Assembly: GCA_028710685.1 (NCBI GenBank)
Contig: JAQTTQ010000008.1
Coordinates: 1 to 40,568, forward strand
DNA length: 40,568 bases
From: Candidatus Omnitrophota bacterium
Lineage (GTDB): Bacteria; Omnitrophota; Gorgyraeia; Gygaellales; Profunditerraquicolaceae
Direction of reading: 5' to 3'
Shown here: positions 1-10,069 of the stretch, piece by piece
How the letters are laid out: every line of letters starts with the position of its first letter
Numbering within the stretch: position 1 is the stretch's first letter
Notes under the pieces: model-generated
The model's input: only the letters and a program-made list of their open reading frames with translations
What the model was told of the DNA's origin: nothing
Database searches by the model: none
Position numbers and translations under genes: made by a program

Positions 1-679
1 TTCCTTCTTTAGTGATAACATTGATCCCTTTTTTCCTAAAAATACCCTCTAATCTACTGGCTACCTGGCTATCTTCCCCCGGCAATACCTGCGGCATCTT
101 CTCGGTTATGGTTACTTTAGCCCCCAGGTTTGAGAAAAGGCTGGCAAATTCGCAACCGATAACACCCGCGCCTATAATTAAAAGTCTTGAAGGAACTTCT
201 TTCAAGGAAAGGGCCTGGTCGCTGGATAATATTTTCTCACCGTCGAACTTAAGGGCATCTAATTCTAATGGCTTTGAGCCGGTGGCTAAAAGAATATACC
301 TTGTTTGAATAATATTCCCGTTAACGTTGATTTCCTGCGCTGAGGTTATTTTTGCTTCCCCTTCGATAAAATCAACTCCCTTGAGAAGGAAACGCATCCC
401 CTTTTGCAACCCTTCAACAACCTTAGCCTTTCTTTCTTGCATTTTTTTGAAATCTACGGTAGGGTTTGAAGCGTTAACCCCGAAATCAGCGGAATTTTTA
501 ACCAAGCTGAATATTTTTGAAGCATGAATTAGGGATTTAGTGGGTATACATCCTAAATTAAGGCAAGTCCCTCCCACTCCCCCCTTTTCTATAAGGGCTA
601 CCTTTAAATTTAATTCTTTTGCCCGGAGGCAGGCATTAAATCCCGCCCAACCTGCACCGATAATGGCTAAATCATACAT
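1..679 (-). CDS. lpdA: Dihydrolipoamide dehydrogenase / pyridine nucleotide-disulfide oxidoreductase, N-terminal part (continues past the left edge)
   Basis: Reverse-strand translation from ATG at 679 reads MYDLAIIGAGWAGFNACLRAKELNLKVALIEKGGVGGTCLNLGCIPTKSLIHASKIF: FAD-binding GxGxxG plus redox-active CLNLGC motif. Confidence 0.9.
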   Translation of the reverse strand, partial: MYDLAIIGAGWAGFNACLRAKELNLKVALIEKGGVGGTCLNLGCIPTKSLIHASKIFSLVKNSADFGVNASNPTVDFKKMQERKAKVVEGLQKGMRFLLKGVDFIEGEAKITSAQEINVNGNIIQTRYILLATGSKPLELDALKFDGEKILSSDQALSLKEVPSRLLIIGAGVIGCEFASLFSNLGAKVTITEKMPQVLPGEDSQVASRLEGIFRKKGINVITKEG

Positions 680-1593
680 AAAATACCCTTGAGAAGCTGG
701 CCTATGGAATTAGCTGACTCCTTAAAACGGGCTGCTTCTTCACTGTTTAAGTTTAGCTCAATTATTTCTTCGATACCATTCTTCCCTAACCTGCAAGGCA
801 CGCCTATACAAATATCTTTAATTCCGTATTCTCCGTCTAGATAAGCACATGCGCCTATTACCTTCTCCTCACCCCTGACCATAGCCCTTACCATTTGTGC
901 TACCGCCGCCGAGGGAGCAAAAAACGCGCTTCCTGTACCCAATGCAGCTACAATTTCTGCACCTCTTTTTACCGTCTTATTGACAACAAGCTCAATCTTA
1001 TCCTTATCCGCAAACTCATTTAAGGTTAATCCCTTTATTTTAGTTTGTCCCGGCAAAGGAAGCATCGCCTCTCCGTGAGCGCCAATCACTACAGCCTCGA
1101 CATCCTTAACCGAGACCGAAAACTCGTTTGCGATTATATTAGCAAACCTTGCCGCATCTAAACTTATTCCCATGCCGAAAACCCTACCCTTATCAAAACC
1201 GGTAACCTTCAGCACAAAATAAGTCATAAGGTCTAGAGGATTAGTAACCACGATTACTATAGCCCCGGGGCAGAGGCTCTTAACATTTAAAGAAACCTCT
1301 TTTAATATCTGCGAATTTTTTAAAAGCAAATCTTCTCGGGACATCCCGGGCTTACGCGCAAGCCCTGCAGTAATAACAACTATATCCGAACCCTTAATCC
1401 CGCCTATATCTTCTGTTCCTTTAATATTGTAATCGGAGTTTAATATCCAGCGGGCATCCTCTAAATCCAACGACTTACCCAAGGCTAACCCCTTTGCAAT
1501 ATCCACAAGCATAATATCGCCCAGGCAGGCTTGTGCAAGCCGCATAGCCGTAAGGCTGCCTACATTTCCGGCTCCGATAACAGATATTTTCAT
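667..1593 (-). CDS. mdh: Malate dehydrogenase (LDH/MDH superfamily)
   Basis: 308 aa; N-terminal GAGNVG; ARKPGMSREDLL with the Arg typical of MDH rather than the LDH Gln; catalytic IGAHG motif. Confidence 0.9.
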   Translation of the reverse strand: MKISVIGAGNVGSLTAMRLAQACLGDIMLVDIAKGLALGKSLDLEDARWILNSDYNIKGTEDIGGIKGSDIVVITAGLARKPGMSREDLLLKNSQILKEVSLNVKSLCPGAIVIVVTNPLDLMTYFVLKVTGFDKGRVFGMGISLDAARFANIIANEFSVSVKDVEAVVIGAHGEAMLPLPGQTKIKGLTLNEFADKDKIELVVNKTVKRGAEIVAALGTGSAFFAPSAAVAQMVRAMVRGEEKVIGACAYLDGEYGIKDICIGVPCRLGKNGIEEIIELNLNSEEAARFKESANSIGQLLKGILCMI

Positions 1594-1595
1594 TA

Positions 1596-2684
1596 TTAAA
1601 CCTTTTTCAATTTCTTAATAATAGCAGCGGCCATTTCCTGGGTACCTACTGCCTGAGGGTCATTGGGGCTGGTTTTAAAATCGTAGGTGAGACTGATTCC
1701 TTCTGAGATGACTTCCTTAACAGCATTCTCCAGCCTGAGCGCTGCTTCTTTCTCATTCAGGTAATCCAACATAAGGGCAGATGAAAGGATCATTGCCGTA
1801 GGGTTTACCTTGTTTAAACCTTTATATTTAGGGGCTGAACCATGCACTGCCTCAAACACTGCCATGCCATCACCTATATTTGCTCCCGGGGCTATCCCTA
1901 AACCTCCGACTAAGCCCGCGCAAAGATCCGATAGTATATCGCCATAAAGATTAGGCAGCACTAAAACGTCGTAATTGTGTGGCTTCTGGACTAACTGCAT
2001 ACTCATATTATCCACTATCGCTTCCTCAAACTTAACCCGGCCCTCATACTCTAAGGCAACTTCTCTTGCCGCCTTCAGGAATAAACCGTCGGTAAACTTC
2101 ATGATATTTGCCTTATGCACCGCGGTGACCTTTTTACGGTTATGCTTTAAGGCATATTCAAAAGCGAATTTAACAATCCGCTGCGATGCAAATTTTGATA
2201 TCGGCTTAATAGATATCCCTGAATCAGGGCGTATTTTATTATTGCCCAAGGATTCAATTTTAGAGATTAACTCCTGCGTTTCCTTAAGACCCTCTTGAAA
2301 CTCTATGCCCGCATAAAGGTCTTCGCTATTTTCACGGATTAACACTAAGTCTATATCTCTGTAATTACTCTTTACTCCGGGGTAAGTCTTAGCCGGGCGC
2401 ACACAGGCATAAAGATTAAGCGCCTGCCTTATAGCTACGTTAACCGACCTAAAACCTTCGCCGATAGGGGTTATAATCGGGCCCTTTAAAGCAACCTTAT
2501 TTTTTTTCACAGAATCCAGTACGCTCTTGGGCAGAAGCTCTCCGGTAGCCTTTAAGGCATCCGATCCGGCAAGCACCTCATCCCATTCAATCGCTACCCC
2601 CGTAGCCTCAACGCATTTTCTGGCTGCCAGAGTCACCTCAGGTCCGATACCATCCCCCGGTATTAAAGTTACTTTATAAGCCAT
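1596..2684 (-). CDS. icd: Isocitrate dehydrogenase, NAD-type (isocitrate/isopropylmalate dehydrogenase family)
   Basis: 362 aa; GDGIGPEV start, [43 protein letters not shown] motifs; resembles IDH3-type enzymes. Confidence 0.8.
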   Translation of the reverse strand: MAYKVTLIPGDGIGPEVTLAARKCVEATGVAIEWDEVLAGSDALKATGELLPKSVLDSVKKNKVALKGPIITPIGEGFRSVNVAIRQALNLYACVRPAKTYPGVKSNYRDIDLVLIRENSEDLYAGIEFQEGLKETQELISKIESLGNNKIRPDSGISIKPISKFASQRIVKFAFEYALKHNRKKVTAVHKANIMKFTDGLFLKAAREVALEYEGRVKFEEAIVDNMSMQLVQKPHNYDVLVLPNLYGDILSDLCAGLVGGLGIAPGANIGDGMAVFEAVHGSAPKYKGLNKVNPTAMILSSALMLDYLNEKEAALRLENAVKEVISEGISLTYDFKTSPNDPQAVGTQEMAAAIIKKLKKV

Positions 2685-3185
2685 CTATATCTTAAGCTCC
2701 TTATATTTCTTGAAATAGTTAATAATCCCGCCTTCTCTCAAAAGCTCCTGCATAAAACTAGGCAACGGCTTGGATTCTAAATTTATACCTTTAGTAACAT
2801 TACTGACAACGCCTTTATCTAGGTCTAGATCAAGCATATCTTTTTCATTAATCTTATCCGTATCTGTTTCAATAAGGCATAGTCCTATATTAAAAGCATT
2901 CCGGTAGAATATTCGGGCAAAACTCTTAGCCAAAACAGCTACAATACCTGCTTCCTTAATAACCAGAGGCGCCTGTTCACGGGAAGAGCCCATTCCGAAA
3001 TTTTCACCCGCTACAATGACCGATCCACCGGGCGTAATCTTTGAATAAAAATCCGGATCAATATCCTCCATTATGTGCTTAGCTAATTCTTTTATGTCGG
3101 TAATCGCAAATTTATACCTGCCTGAAATAATAAAATCCGTATTGATATTATCGCCTAACTTAATAGCGGTACCCTTAAGCCTCAT
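2685..3185 (-). CDS. Aconitase/isopropylmalate dehydratase family small subunit (LeuD-like)
   Basis: 166 aa; GDNINTDFIISGRYKF and GMGSSREQAPLVIKEAGI motifs of the swivel-domain subunit. Confidence 0.85.
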   Translation of the reverse strand: MRLKGTAIKLGDNINTDFIISGRYKFAITDIKELAKHIMEDIDPDFYSKITPGGSVIVAGENFGMGSSREQAPLVIKEAGIVAVLAKSFARIFYRNAFNIGLCLIETDTDKINEKDMLDLDLDKGVVSNVTKGINLESKPLPSFMQELLREGGIINYFKKYKELKI

Positions 3186-4228
3186 AGCTGCTTAAACTCC
3201 TCAATATTTTTTACCTTGGAAAGAGCCACGTCCACGCTGATTAACCCTCTCTGGGTCAGGTCTTTAAGGGATTTATCCATTGTGCACATGCCGTATTGCG
3301 AGCCTGTCTGCATAAGCGTAGGTATCTGTTCAACCTCTTGTTCGCGGATAAGATTACGTATCCCGGAGGTAGCAATCATAATCTCAGTTGCAAGCACCCT
3401 CCCGTTTCCGGCGGAATTAGGAAGCAAGAGCTGTGAAACAACACCTTGAAGGCAATCCGCCAACTGCAGTTTTACCTGCTGCTGCTGGTGCGGCGGAAAA
3501 ACATCGATAATCCTGGAAATAGTCTGAGGCGCATCAGGGGTATGCAATGTAGCCAAAACTAAATGACCGGTCTCTGCGGCAGTTAACGCCGTAGAGATAG
3601 TCTCTAAATCACGCATCTCACCTACAACAATAACATTAGGATCCTGCCTTAACGCATGCCTTAAGGCCTCGGCAAAAGAATGTGTATCGGAGAAAACCTC
3701 GCGCTGCTTTATAATGCTCTTCTTATTTTGAAAGATGAACTCGATTGGATCTTCGATACAGAGCACAATAGATTCCCTCTCATTATTAATCAGGTTAATC
3801 ATCGCAGCCAATGTCGTGGTTTTGCCCATGCCGGTAGGCCCGGTTATCAGAACTAAACCATTAGGCCGTCGCGCAAGCTCGGTAATGATCGGAGGCAGCT
3901 TTAAGGCTTCAATTGTGGGAATCTCTAGAGGAATACGCCTAAAGGCTGCTTCAACACAACCTTTTTGTATATGAATATTTGCCCTGAATCTATCCAAATC
4001 CGGCAGGGCAAGAGAAAAATCTAATTCCAGGTTCTTCTCAAACATCTCCTTTTGAGGATTGCTGAGAATACCATAAATCATCTTCTTTAACTCATGCCTT
4101 TGAATAGGCTCTAGTTCGGCACGAGATAGCTTGCCGTTAAACCTCAAAACCGGAGGTTCATTTTCGGTTATATGTAAATCTGAGGCGCCCTTCTTTATGC
4201 ATAAAAGCAATAAATCGCGTATTTCCAT
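3182..4228 (-). CDS. pilT: PilT-type twitching motility / type IV pilus retraction ATPase
   Basis: 348 aa; GASDLHI N-terminus, Walker A GPTGMGKTTT, EDPIEF, ALRQDPNVIVVGEMRDLETI, HLVLATLHT (secretion ATPase). Upstream AAGGGAGG Shine-Dalgarno-like sequence. Confidence 0.93.
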   Translation of the reverse strand: MEIRDLLLLCIKKGASDLHITENEPPVLRFNGKLSRAELEPIQRHELKKMIYGILSNPQKEMFEKNLELDFSLALPDLDRFRANIHIQKGCVEAAFRRIPLEIPTIEALKLPPIITELARRPNGLVLITGPTGMGKTTTLAAMINLINNERESIVLCIEDPIEFIFQNKKSIIKQREVFSDTHSFAEALRHALRQDPNVIVVGEMRDLETISTALTAAETGHLVLATLHTPDAPQTISRIIDVFPPHQQQQVKLQLADCLQGVVSQLLLPNSAGNGRVLATEIMIATSGIRNLIREQEVEQIPTLMQTGSQYGMCTMDKSLKDLTQRGLISVDVALSKVKNIEEFKQL

Positions 4229-4243
4229 TATAGACCTCCCTTA

Positions 4244-5497
4244 TTACAGAAATTCCCTGGGGTCAGAAATAAACCCTTTCACTGCCGAAGCAGCCACGGT
4301 TGCAGGCGAGGCAAGATAGATAAAGGCCTTGGGATTGCCCATCCTGCCTTTAAAATTCCTATTAGCGCTGGATATAACTACTTCTGAGTCCGCGGGAATA
4401 CCGTTGTGCGTACCGACACAAGGCCCGCACCCTGGCGCAACAATAGCCGCACCTGCCTTAACTAATATATCTATAAACCCTAATTTTAGGGCTTCCAGAA
4501 GAATCGCACGGGAGCTGGGAGCAATTATAAGCCTCACATCAGAAGCAACCTTTCTGCCCTTAAGTATTTTAACAGCCACGCGAAGATCTTGCAAGCGCCC
4601 ATTTGTACAAGTACCTAAGAAAGCTTCATTGATTTTAATATTTTCTAATGCACATGCCGGCTTAGCGCTATCTACGCTATGCGGGACTGATACCTGAGGC
4701 TGCATATTAGATACATCAAAAGTTAGAACATCCTCATACCTAGCATCAGCATCAGCAATAACCGGCTTGATCTTAAGAGGGTTAGCCCCTTTATCCTTCA
4801 GCCATTTAATTGTAGTCTTATCTGCAGGCATAAAACCGGCCTTGGCACCCATTTCCACAACCATGTTACTTATAGTAAAGCGTCCGTCCATATCCATTGC
4901 ATCAATAACCGAACCGCTAAATTCAACCGCCTTATAAGTTGCTCCGTTTGATTTGATTCTTGTAATAATATTTAAGGCTATATCTTTTGGATAAATACCT
5001 TTTGGCACCCTGCCCTTTACTACTATCCTTATCGTCTTAGGGACCTTAAACCAATTCTTACCGGTTGCTAAAGCAATTGCCAGATCCGTAGAGCCTACCC
5101 CTGTAGCAAAAGCACCTAATGCCCCGTAAGTGCAGGTGTGGGAATCCGCACCTAAAACCAGGCTGCCCGGGAGGACCTGCGCAGACTCAGGTATAACCTG
5201 ATGGCATACCCCGCAACCAATATCAAAAATCGAAACTTTAAATTCCCTGGCAAAATCCCGCATCTTCTTATGTACCCTTGAAACGCCTTCGCTGGGAGAA
5301 GGAGCGCTATGGTCAATTACCATGCAAAACTTAGCCTTAAGCTCTTTTAATCCCAGCTCCTTAACCCTGTCTATAATAATAGAGCTTGTCCCGTCCTGTC
5401 CAAAAGTAAAATCAACATTGCAAACAGCAAAATCTCCGGCATAAAGGTCTTTGCCGCAATGAGCACTTAATATTTTCTCTGCAACAGTTTTACCCAT
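4244..5497 (-). CDS. Aconitase/isopropylmalate dehydratase family large subunit (LeuC-like)
   Basis: 417 aa; VLGADSHTCTYGALGAFATGVGSTDLA, FLGTCTNGRLQDL, APGCGPCVGTHNGI: three-Cys 4Fe-4S aconitase signature. Confidence 0.9.
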   Translation of the reverse strand: MGKTVAEKILSAHCGKDLYAGDFAVCNVDFTFGQDGTSSIIIDRVKELGLKELKAKFCMVIDHSAPSPSEGVSRVHKKMRDFAREFKVSIFDIGCGVCHQVIPESAQVLPGSLVLGADSHTCTYGALGAFATGVGSTDLAIALATGKNWFKVPKTIRIVVKGRVPKGIYPKDIALNIITRIKSNGATYKAVEFSGSVIDAMDMDGRFTISNMVVEMGAKAGFMPADKTTIKWLKDKGANPLKIKPVIADADARYEDVLTFDVSNMQPQVSVPHSVDSAKPACALENIKINEAFLGTCTNGRLQDLRVAVKILKGRKVASDVRLIIAPSSRAILLEALKLGFIDILVKAGAAIVAPGCGPCVGTHNGIPADSEVVISSANRNFKGRMGNPKAFIYLASPATVAASAVKGFISDPREFL

Positions 5498-6662
5498 TTA
5501 AGAACTCACCTATTCTATCCATTCCTTTTTTAAGCTGCTCTAATCCCGTAGCAAAACTAATACGGACATAATTATCCATACCAAAGCCCTCCCCCGGAAT
5601 AAGGCTGACATAAGACTTCTCCAGCAGGGTATTTGCAAACTCAACCGATTTTAAACCGGTCTTGCTTATATCGCAAAATATATAAAACGCCCCTTGGGGC
5701 TTTATCGCCTTAAGCTTAGGCATACGGCTTAGCCTGTCGATACAATAATCCCTTCTACCTTTAAATTCTTTTACGATATTACCGAAAAAATCTCCTCCGC
5801 GGCTTAATGCAGCTACCGCCGCTTTTTGAGCAATAGAATTAGGGTTGGATGTAGAATGATCCTGGAACCTAGAGACAGCTTCGGCAATATCGCCTGCTGC
5901 GGCAAGATACCCTATTCGCCAGCCGGTCATTGAATAACTCTTGGATAAACCGTTAATCGTAACCGTTAAATCATAAATTTCCTTGTTAAAGCTTGCTATT
6001 GAAACATGTTTAATACCGTCATAAATTAATTTCTCATAAATCTCATCGCTAATGACAAAAATTTTATTTTCAACGCATATATCGGCTATCTCCCTAAGTT
6101 CCTCTTCGCTATAAACGCAACCCGTCGGGTTAGAGGGGCTGTTTAAAATTAAAATCTTAGTTTTTGAGCTCAGCTGCTCCTTGATTTGCCCGGGGGTAAC
6201 CTTAAAGTTGTTCTCCGGCAAGGCCTTAATAAATCGCGGCGAAGCGCAGCACAAATGCACCATTTCGGGATAACTTACCCAGTAAGGCTGAGGGATTAAA
6301 ACCTCATCCCCGGGATTAGCAAGGACAAATAACGCATTAAAAATACTATGCTTTGCCCCGCAAGAAACAACTATTTGGTTGGGCTCGTATTGCAGGGAGT
6401 TATCTTTTTTTAATTTTTCTGTTATTAGTTTTCTTAATTCCAGAATGCCTGTGGTGGGAGTGTACTTGGTAAATCCGCTTTTTATCGCCTCAATCCCCGC
6501 ATCTTTTACAAAGTCAGGGGTATCGAAATCCGGCTCACCGGCAGCTAAATTTACGATATCAAAGCCTTCAGATTTTAATTTCTTAGCCTTTGAGGTAATC
6601 ACAAGCGTAGAAGAAGGCTTGACTTTTTTTAAGCGATCCGCTAACCGGTTATCTATAAGCAT
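5490..6662 (-). CDS. aspC: Aspartate aminotransferase-type class I PLP aminotransferase
   Basis: 390 aa; NLAAGEPDFDTPDFV, SNPTGCVYSEEEL, GLSKSYSMTGWRIGYLAA (PLP Lys). Confidence 0.88.
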   Translation of the reverse strand: MLIDNRLADRLKKVKPSSTLVITSKAKKLKSEGFDIVNLAAGEPDFDTPDFVKDAGIEAIKSGFTKYTPTTGILELRKLITEKLKKDNSLQYEPNQIVVSCGAKHSIFNALFVLANPGDEVLIPQPYWVSYPEMVHLCCASPRFIKALPENNFKVTPGQIKEQLSSKTKILILNSPSNPTGCVYSEEELREIADICVENKIFVISDEIYEKLIYDGIKHVSIASFNKEIYDLTVTINGLSKSYSMTGWRIGYLAAAGDIAEAVSRFQDHSTSNPNSIAQKAAVAALSRGGDFFGNIVKEFKGRRDYCIDRLSRMPKLKAIKPQGAFYIFCDISKTGLKSVEFANTLLEKSYVSLIPGEGFGMDNYVRISFATGLEQLKKGMDRIGEFLNG

Positions 6663-6675
6663 TAGAATACTGAAT

Positions 6676-7224
6676 TTATAAGGAGTCTCTTTCTTTCTTA
6701 AAAATTTTCTTTATGCCTCCCAGAAATTTCTTGGCGGGCTTTTTAAGATCATCCTTTCTCTCTTTTTGCAACGTCGCTGTTTCCTTCTGTTTACTCTCCG
6801 GACTTGACTTTTGCGAGGGCTCGGTAGAACTTTCCTCAGCCTTCTTATGTTTTTTAGGCTCCTTAAGTTTTCTCTCGGTTAGCTCAAAAAGCACAATCTG
6901 TGCATTATCCCCTCTGCGCCTTTTAAGGTTAATAATCCTGGTAAATCCGCTGTTTCTTTTTTCAAAAAGCGGGCCTACCTTAGCAAAAAGTAAAACCACT
7001 AGCTGATGAGAGCCCAGGACCTTAAAGGCCTGGCGCTTGGCACTGAGGGTATTTTCCTTAGCTAAAGATATCAATTTTTCAACTAAAGGCCTAACTGCCT
7101 TAGCCCTTGCCATTGTAGTCTCAACCCCTTGATAAATAACCATACTTCTAGCAAGACTTTTCAAGGTAGCCTTATGCCAGCTGGTAAAACGATTTAATTG
7201 ATGTCTAGAGTCTGCGTGTCTCAT
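6676..7224 (-). CDS. rplQ: 50S ribosomal protein L17 with long charged C-terminal extension
   Basis: 182 aa; MRHADSRHQLNRFTSWHKATLKSLA; downstream of rpoA as usual. Confidence 0.95.
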   Translation of the reverse strand: MRHADSRHQLNRFTSWHKATLKSLARSMVIYQGVETTMARAKAVRPLVEKLISLAKENTLSAKRQAFKVLGSHQLVVLLFAKVGPLFEKRNSGFTRIINLKRRRGDNAQIVLFELTERKLKEPKKHKKAEESSTEPSQKSSPESKQKETATLQKERKDDLKKPAKKFLGGIKKIFKKERDSL

Positions 7225-7229
7225 CTCTT

Positions 7230-8222
7230 TTAAGCCTTCTTTAGTTTTTTGGAGTCTACCTGCATCCCCAAGGTCAAACCCATAACCATGAGTAATTCTT
7301 TAATCTCAGTCAGTGATTTCTTACCGAAGTTTTTAAAGCCCAGCATCTCTTCTTCCGGCCTCTTAACCAAATCAGCGATACTCTTGATGCCTGCCTCCCG
7401 CAAACAGTTAGAGCTGCGCACAGACAATTCCAGCTCTGAAATCGGCAACCTTAACTTCTCATATAAGGATGCTTCCTCTTTAGTCATCTCCGGCTCTTCC
7501 TCCGCTATATCTTCAGGAAGCTGCCCAAAGTTAACAAAAATATCCAGATGCCTCTGGAGTATATTTGAGGCATAAAGAAGCGCATCCTTAGGGCTGATTG
7601 CCCCATTAGTGAAAATTTCTACAATCAGCTTATCGTAATCAGTGCGCTGGCCCACGCGCGTATTCTCCACAAAAAAGTTTACCTTCTTAATAGGAGTAAA
7701 TATAGCATCAACAGGAATCAAGCCCAGAGATTTCTCTTCTTTCTTATTTAGTTCGGCGGTTATGTATCCGCGCCCGCGGGAAACCTCCATCTCAATGTTC
7801 AACTTGGTATCCTTAGTCAAGGTTGCTATATAAAGATCCGGATTAATTATCTCGATTGTATCATCAGTTTCAATATCTTTTGCCTTAATCTCCCCCTTAG
7901 ATTTAGCTGAAATAGTGATAACCTTAGGTATCTTGGAGTGGGAATTCAAAACAAGGCTCTTAATATTAAGGATCAATTCCGGAATATCCTCTAAAACCCC
8001 CGGTATGGATGAAAATTCATGCGAAACTCCGTTGATCTTAATACTGGTAACAGCGCTGCCTTCGATAGAAGAAAGCAGGACCCTTCTTAAGGAACTTCCC
8101 AAGGTTACCCCATAGCCCCTCTCAAAAGGCGCTGCGGAAAACTTCCCGTAAGTATTAGTATAGCTGGACTCCTCACACTCTAACCTTTTTGGTAGCTGAA
8201 AATCTCTCCATTTTATACCCAT
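7230..8222 (-). CDS. rpoA: DNA-directed RNA polymerase subunit alpha
   Basis: 330 aa; GVTLGSSLRRVLLSSIEGSAVTSIKI and an alpha-CTD helix-hairpin-helix region; AAGGAGG SD at 8229-8235. Confidence 0.98.
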   Translation of the reverse strand: MGIKWRDFQLPKRLECEESSYTNTYGKFSAAPFERGYGVTLGSSLRRVLLSSIEGSAVTSIKINGVSHEFSSIPGVLEDIPELILNIKSLVLNSHSKIPKVITISAKSKGEIKAKDIETDDTIEIINPDLYIATLTKDTKLNIEMEVSRGRGYITAELNKKEEKSLGLIPVDAIFTPIKKVNFFVENTRVGQRTDYDKLIVEIFTNGAISPKDALLYASNILQRHLDIFVNFGQLPEDIAEEEPEMTKEEASLYEKLRLPISELELSVRSSNCLREAGIKSIADLVKRPEEEMLGFKNFGKKSLTEIKELLMVMGLTLGMQVDSKKLKKA

Positions 8223-8250
8223 CTATTTCCTCCTTAAATAAATCTAAAAC

Positions 8251-8886
8251 TTACTTAGAATACAACTCGACTATTAACTGTTCCTGTATATTCTGCTGGA
8301 TATCTTCTTTTTCCGGAAGCCTTAAAACCTGCGCAGAATAATCAGCAGCATTGAATTTAATCCAGCTAGGTATAGACCTCTCCTTAGAAAGCTCCAGGTT
8401 ATCCTTAATCTTGATTAAGGCCTTATCCTTAGCCTTCAATTGGACAAGATCATCTTTGTCGATTAAAAAAGAGGGGATATTAACCCTCCTGCCGTTGACA
8501 AAGATAAAATTATGCCTGACTATCTGCCTCGCCTGAGACCTTGATATACCTAGCCCCATGCGAAAAACTACATTATCCAGCCTTCTTTCAAGCAGCTGCA
8601 GAAGTACCTTACCGGTTACCCCTTTAGTCCTTGAGGCAATTTCAAAATACTTACGGAATTGTTTCTCTAAAACCCCGTAAGTCCTTTTAACCTTCTGTTT
8701 CTCTCTTAACTGTAAACCATAGTTAGAAAGCTTCTGCCTCCTGCCTTTCCCCTCTCCATGCTGGCCAGGTGCATAAGCCCGTTTATTTATCGGGCATTTT
8801 TCCGTATTGCATTTTGTACCCTTCAGGAAAAGTTTCTCTCCCTGCCTGCGGCAAAGCCTGCAGATTGCATCAATATAACGCGCCAT
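8251..8886 (-). CDS. rpsD: 30S ribosomal protein S4
   Basis: 211 aa; YGLQLREKQKVKRTYGVLEKQFRKYF, S4 RNA-binding domain. Confidence 0.98.
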   Translation of the reverse strand: MARYIDAICRLCRRQGEKLFLKGTKCNTEKCPINKRAYAPGQHGEGKGRRQKLSNYGLQLREKQKVKRTYGVLEKQFRKYFEIASRTKGVTGKVLLQLLERRLDNVVFRMGLGISRSQARQIVRHNFIFVNGRRVNIPSFLIDKDDLVQLKAKDKALIKIKDNLELSKERSIPSWIKFNAADYSAQVLRLPEKEDIQQNIQEQLIVELYSK

Positions 8887-8889
8887 AAA

Positions 8890-9282
8890 TTATACTCTCC
8901 TTTTCTTCTTGGGACGACACCCGTTATGCGGGATAGGAGTTACATCTTTTATTAAGGTAATAATAAGGCCGGCGGCCTGCAAAGCCCTGATAGCAGATTC
9001 CCTGCCAAAACCCGGGCCCTTAACACGCACCTCAACCTCTTTAAGCCCTATATCCTTTGCCTTCCTGGCAGCATCAGAAGCTGCTATCTGAGCGGCAAAC
9101 GGAGTAGACTTCTTAGAGCCGCTATAACCTACAATGCCGGGAGCAGACCAAACCAGGACATTTCCCTGTTTATCGGTTATAGTAATAATGGTATTATTAA
9201 AACTTGCTTGAATATGCGCTATACCTGAGGTTACCCCCCTTGCCAGCTTCTTCTTCTTTGCTTTTTCTTTTGTCGCCATCAA
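8890..9282 (-). CDS. rpsK: 30S ribosomal protein S11
   Basis: 130 aa; ends [17 protein letters not shown]. Confidence 0.98.
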   Translation of the reverse strand: MMATKEKAKKKKLARGVTSGIAHIQASFNNTIITITDKQGNVLVWSAPGIVGYSGSKKSTPFAAQIAASDAARKAKDIGLKEVEVRVKGPGFGRESAIRALQAAGLIITLIKDVTPIPHNGCRPKKKRRV

Positions 9283-9300
9283 TTATCTCCCGTCTTTATT

Positions 9301-9708
9301 TTACTTAGCAGGCTTTGCCTTTGCCGGCTCGGCTTTCTTAACTATAGCCATCGTGCCTTTACGCGGCCCCTTGCGGGTCCTGGCATTGGTGCGCGTACGC
9401 TGACCTCTTGCCGGTAAACCTTTCTTATGCCTTGAGCCTCTCCAGGAACCGATATCCATCAACCTCTTGATATTCTGCGAGATGTCCCTGCGCAAATCAC
9501 CCTCAACCCTTAATCCGCCCTTTTGCAATGTATTAGTAATACGCGCTATCTCCTCCTCGTTTAAATCCTTTGCGCGCTTGCTAGGATCGATATTGATCTC
9601 CTTGAGCAGCCTATTAGAGGTAACCCTACCGATACCGTATAAATAAGTTAATGAAATCTCGATTCTTTTCTCTTTAGGTATATCAACACCCAGGATTCTC
9701 GGCATCAA
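9301..9708 (-). CDS. rpsM: 30S ribosomal protein S13
   Basis: 135 aa; [24 protein letters not shown] ... [17 protein letters not shown]. Confidence 0.98.
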   Translation of the reverse strand: MMPRILGVDIPKEKRIEISLTYLYGIGRVTSNRLLKEINIDPSKRAKDLNEEEIARITNTLQKGGLRVEGDLRRDISQNIKRLMDIGSWRGSRHKKGLPARGQRTRTNARTRKGPRKGTMAIVKKAEPAKAKPAK

Positions 9709-9733
9709 ACATCTCCTTTATTGTCGTTAGAAA

Positions 9734-9847
9734 CTATCCCTGCCTCTGCTTATGCTTAGGATTAGAACAAATTACCCTGACTATTCCCTTCCTCTTGATA
9801 ATCTTACACTTATCGCAAATCTTTTTTACCGATGCTTTTACTTTCAT
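9734..9847 (-). CDS. rpmJ: 50S ribosomal protein L36 (zinc-binding form)
   Basis: Not in the ORF track; reverse translation gives [37 protein letters not shown] (37 aa) between infA and rpsM. Confidence 0.97.
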   Translation of the reverse strand: MKVKASVKKICDKCKIIKRKGIVRVICSNPKHKQRQG

Positions 9848-9848
9848 T

Positions 9849-10067
9849 TTATTTAACCCTAAAAGTTATCCTTCCCCTGCTTAAATCATAAGGGGAAAGC
9901 TCCAACTTAACCTTATCTCCCGGTAGAATGCGTATGAAATTCATGCGCATCTTTCCGGAGACATGCGCCAACACAACATGCCCATTTTCCAGCTCTACCT
10001 TAAACATTGCATTTGGCAACGCCTCTAAAATCTTCCCCTCTGTCTCAATAAGTTCTTCTTTAGGCAT
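9849..10067 (-). CDS. infA: Translation initiation factor IF-1
   Basis: 72 aa; [43 protein letters not shown]. Confidence 0.98.
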   Translation of the reverse strand: MPKEELIETEGKILEALPNAMFKVELENGHVVLAHVSGKMRMNFIRILPGDKVKLELSPYDLSRGRITFRVK

Positions 10068-10069
10068 AT

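Noticed and set aside
12-527. Plus-strand ORFs of 98 and 66 aa at the left edge
   Set aside because: They are antisense to the clear lpdA reading frame and have no recognisable motif.
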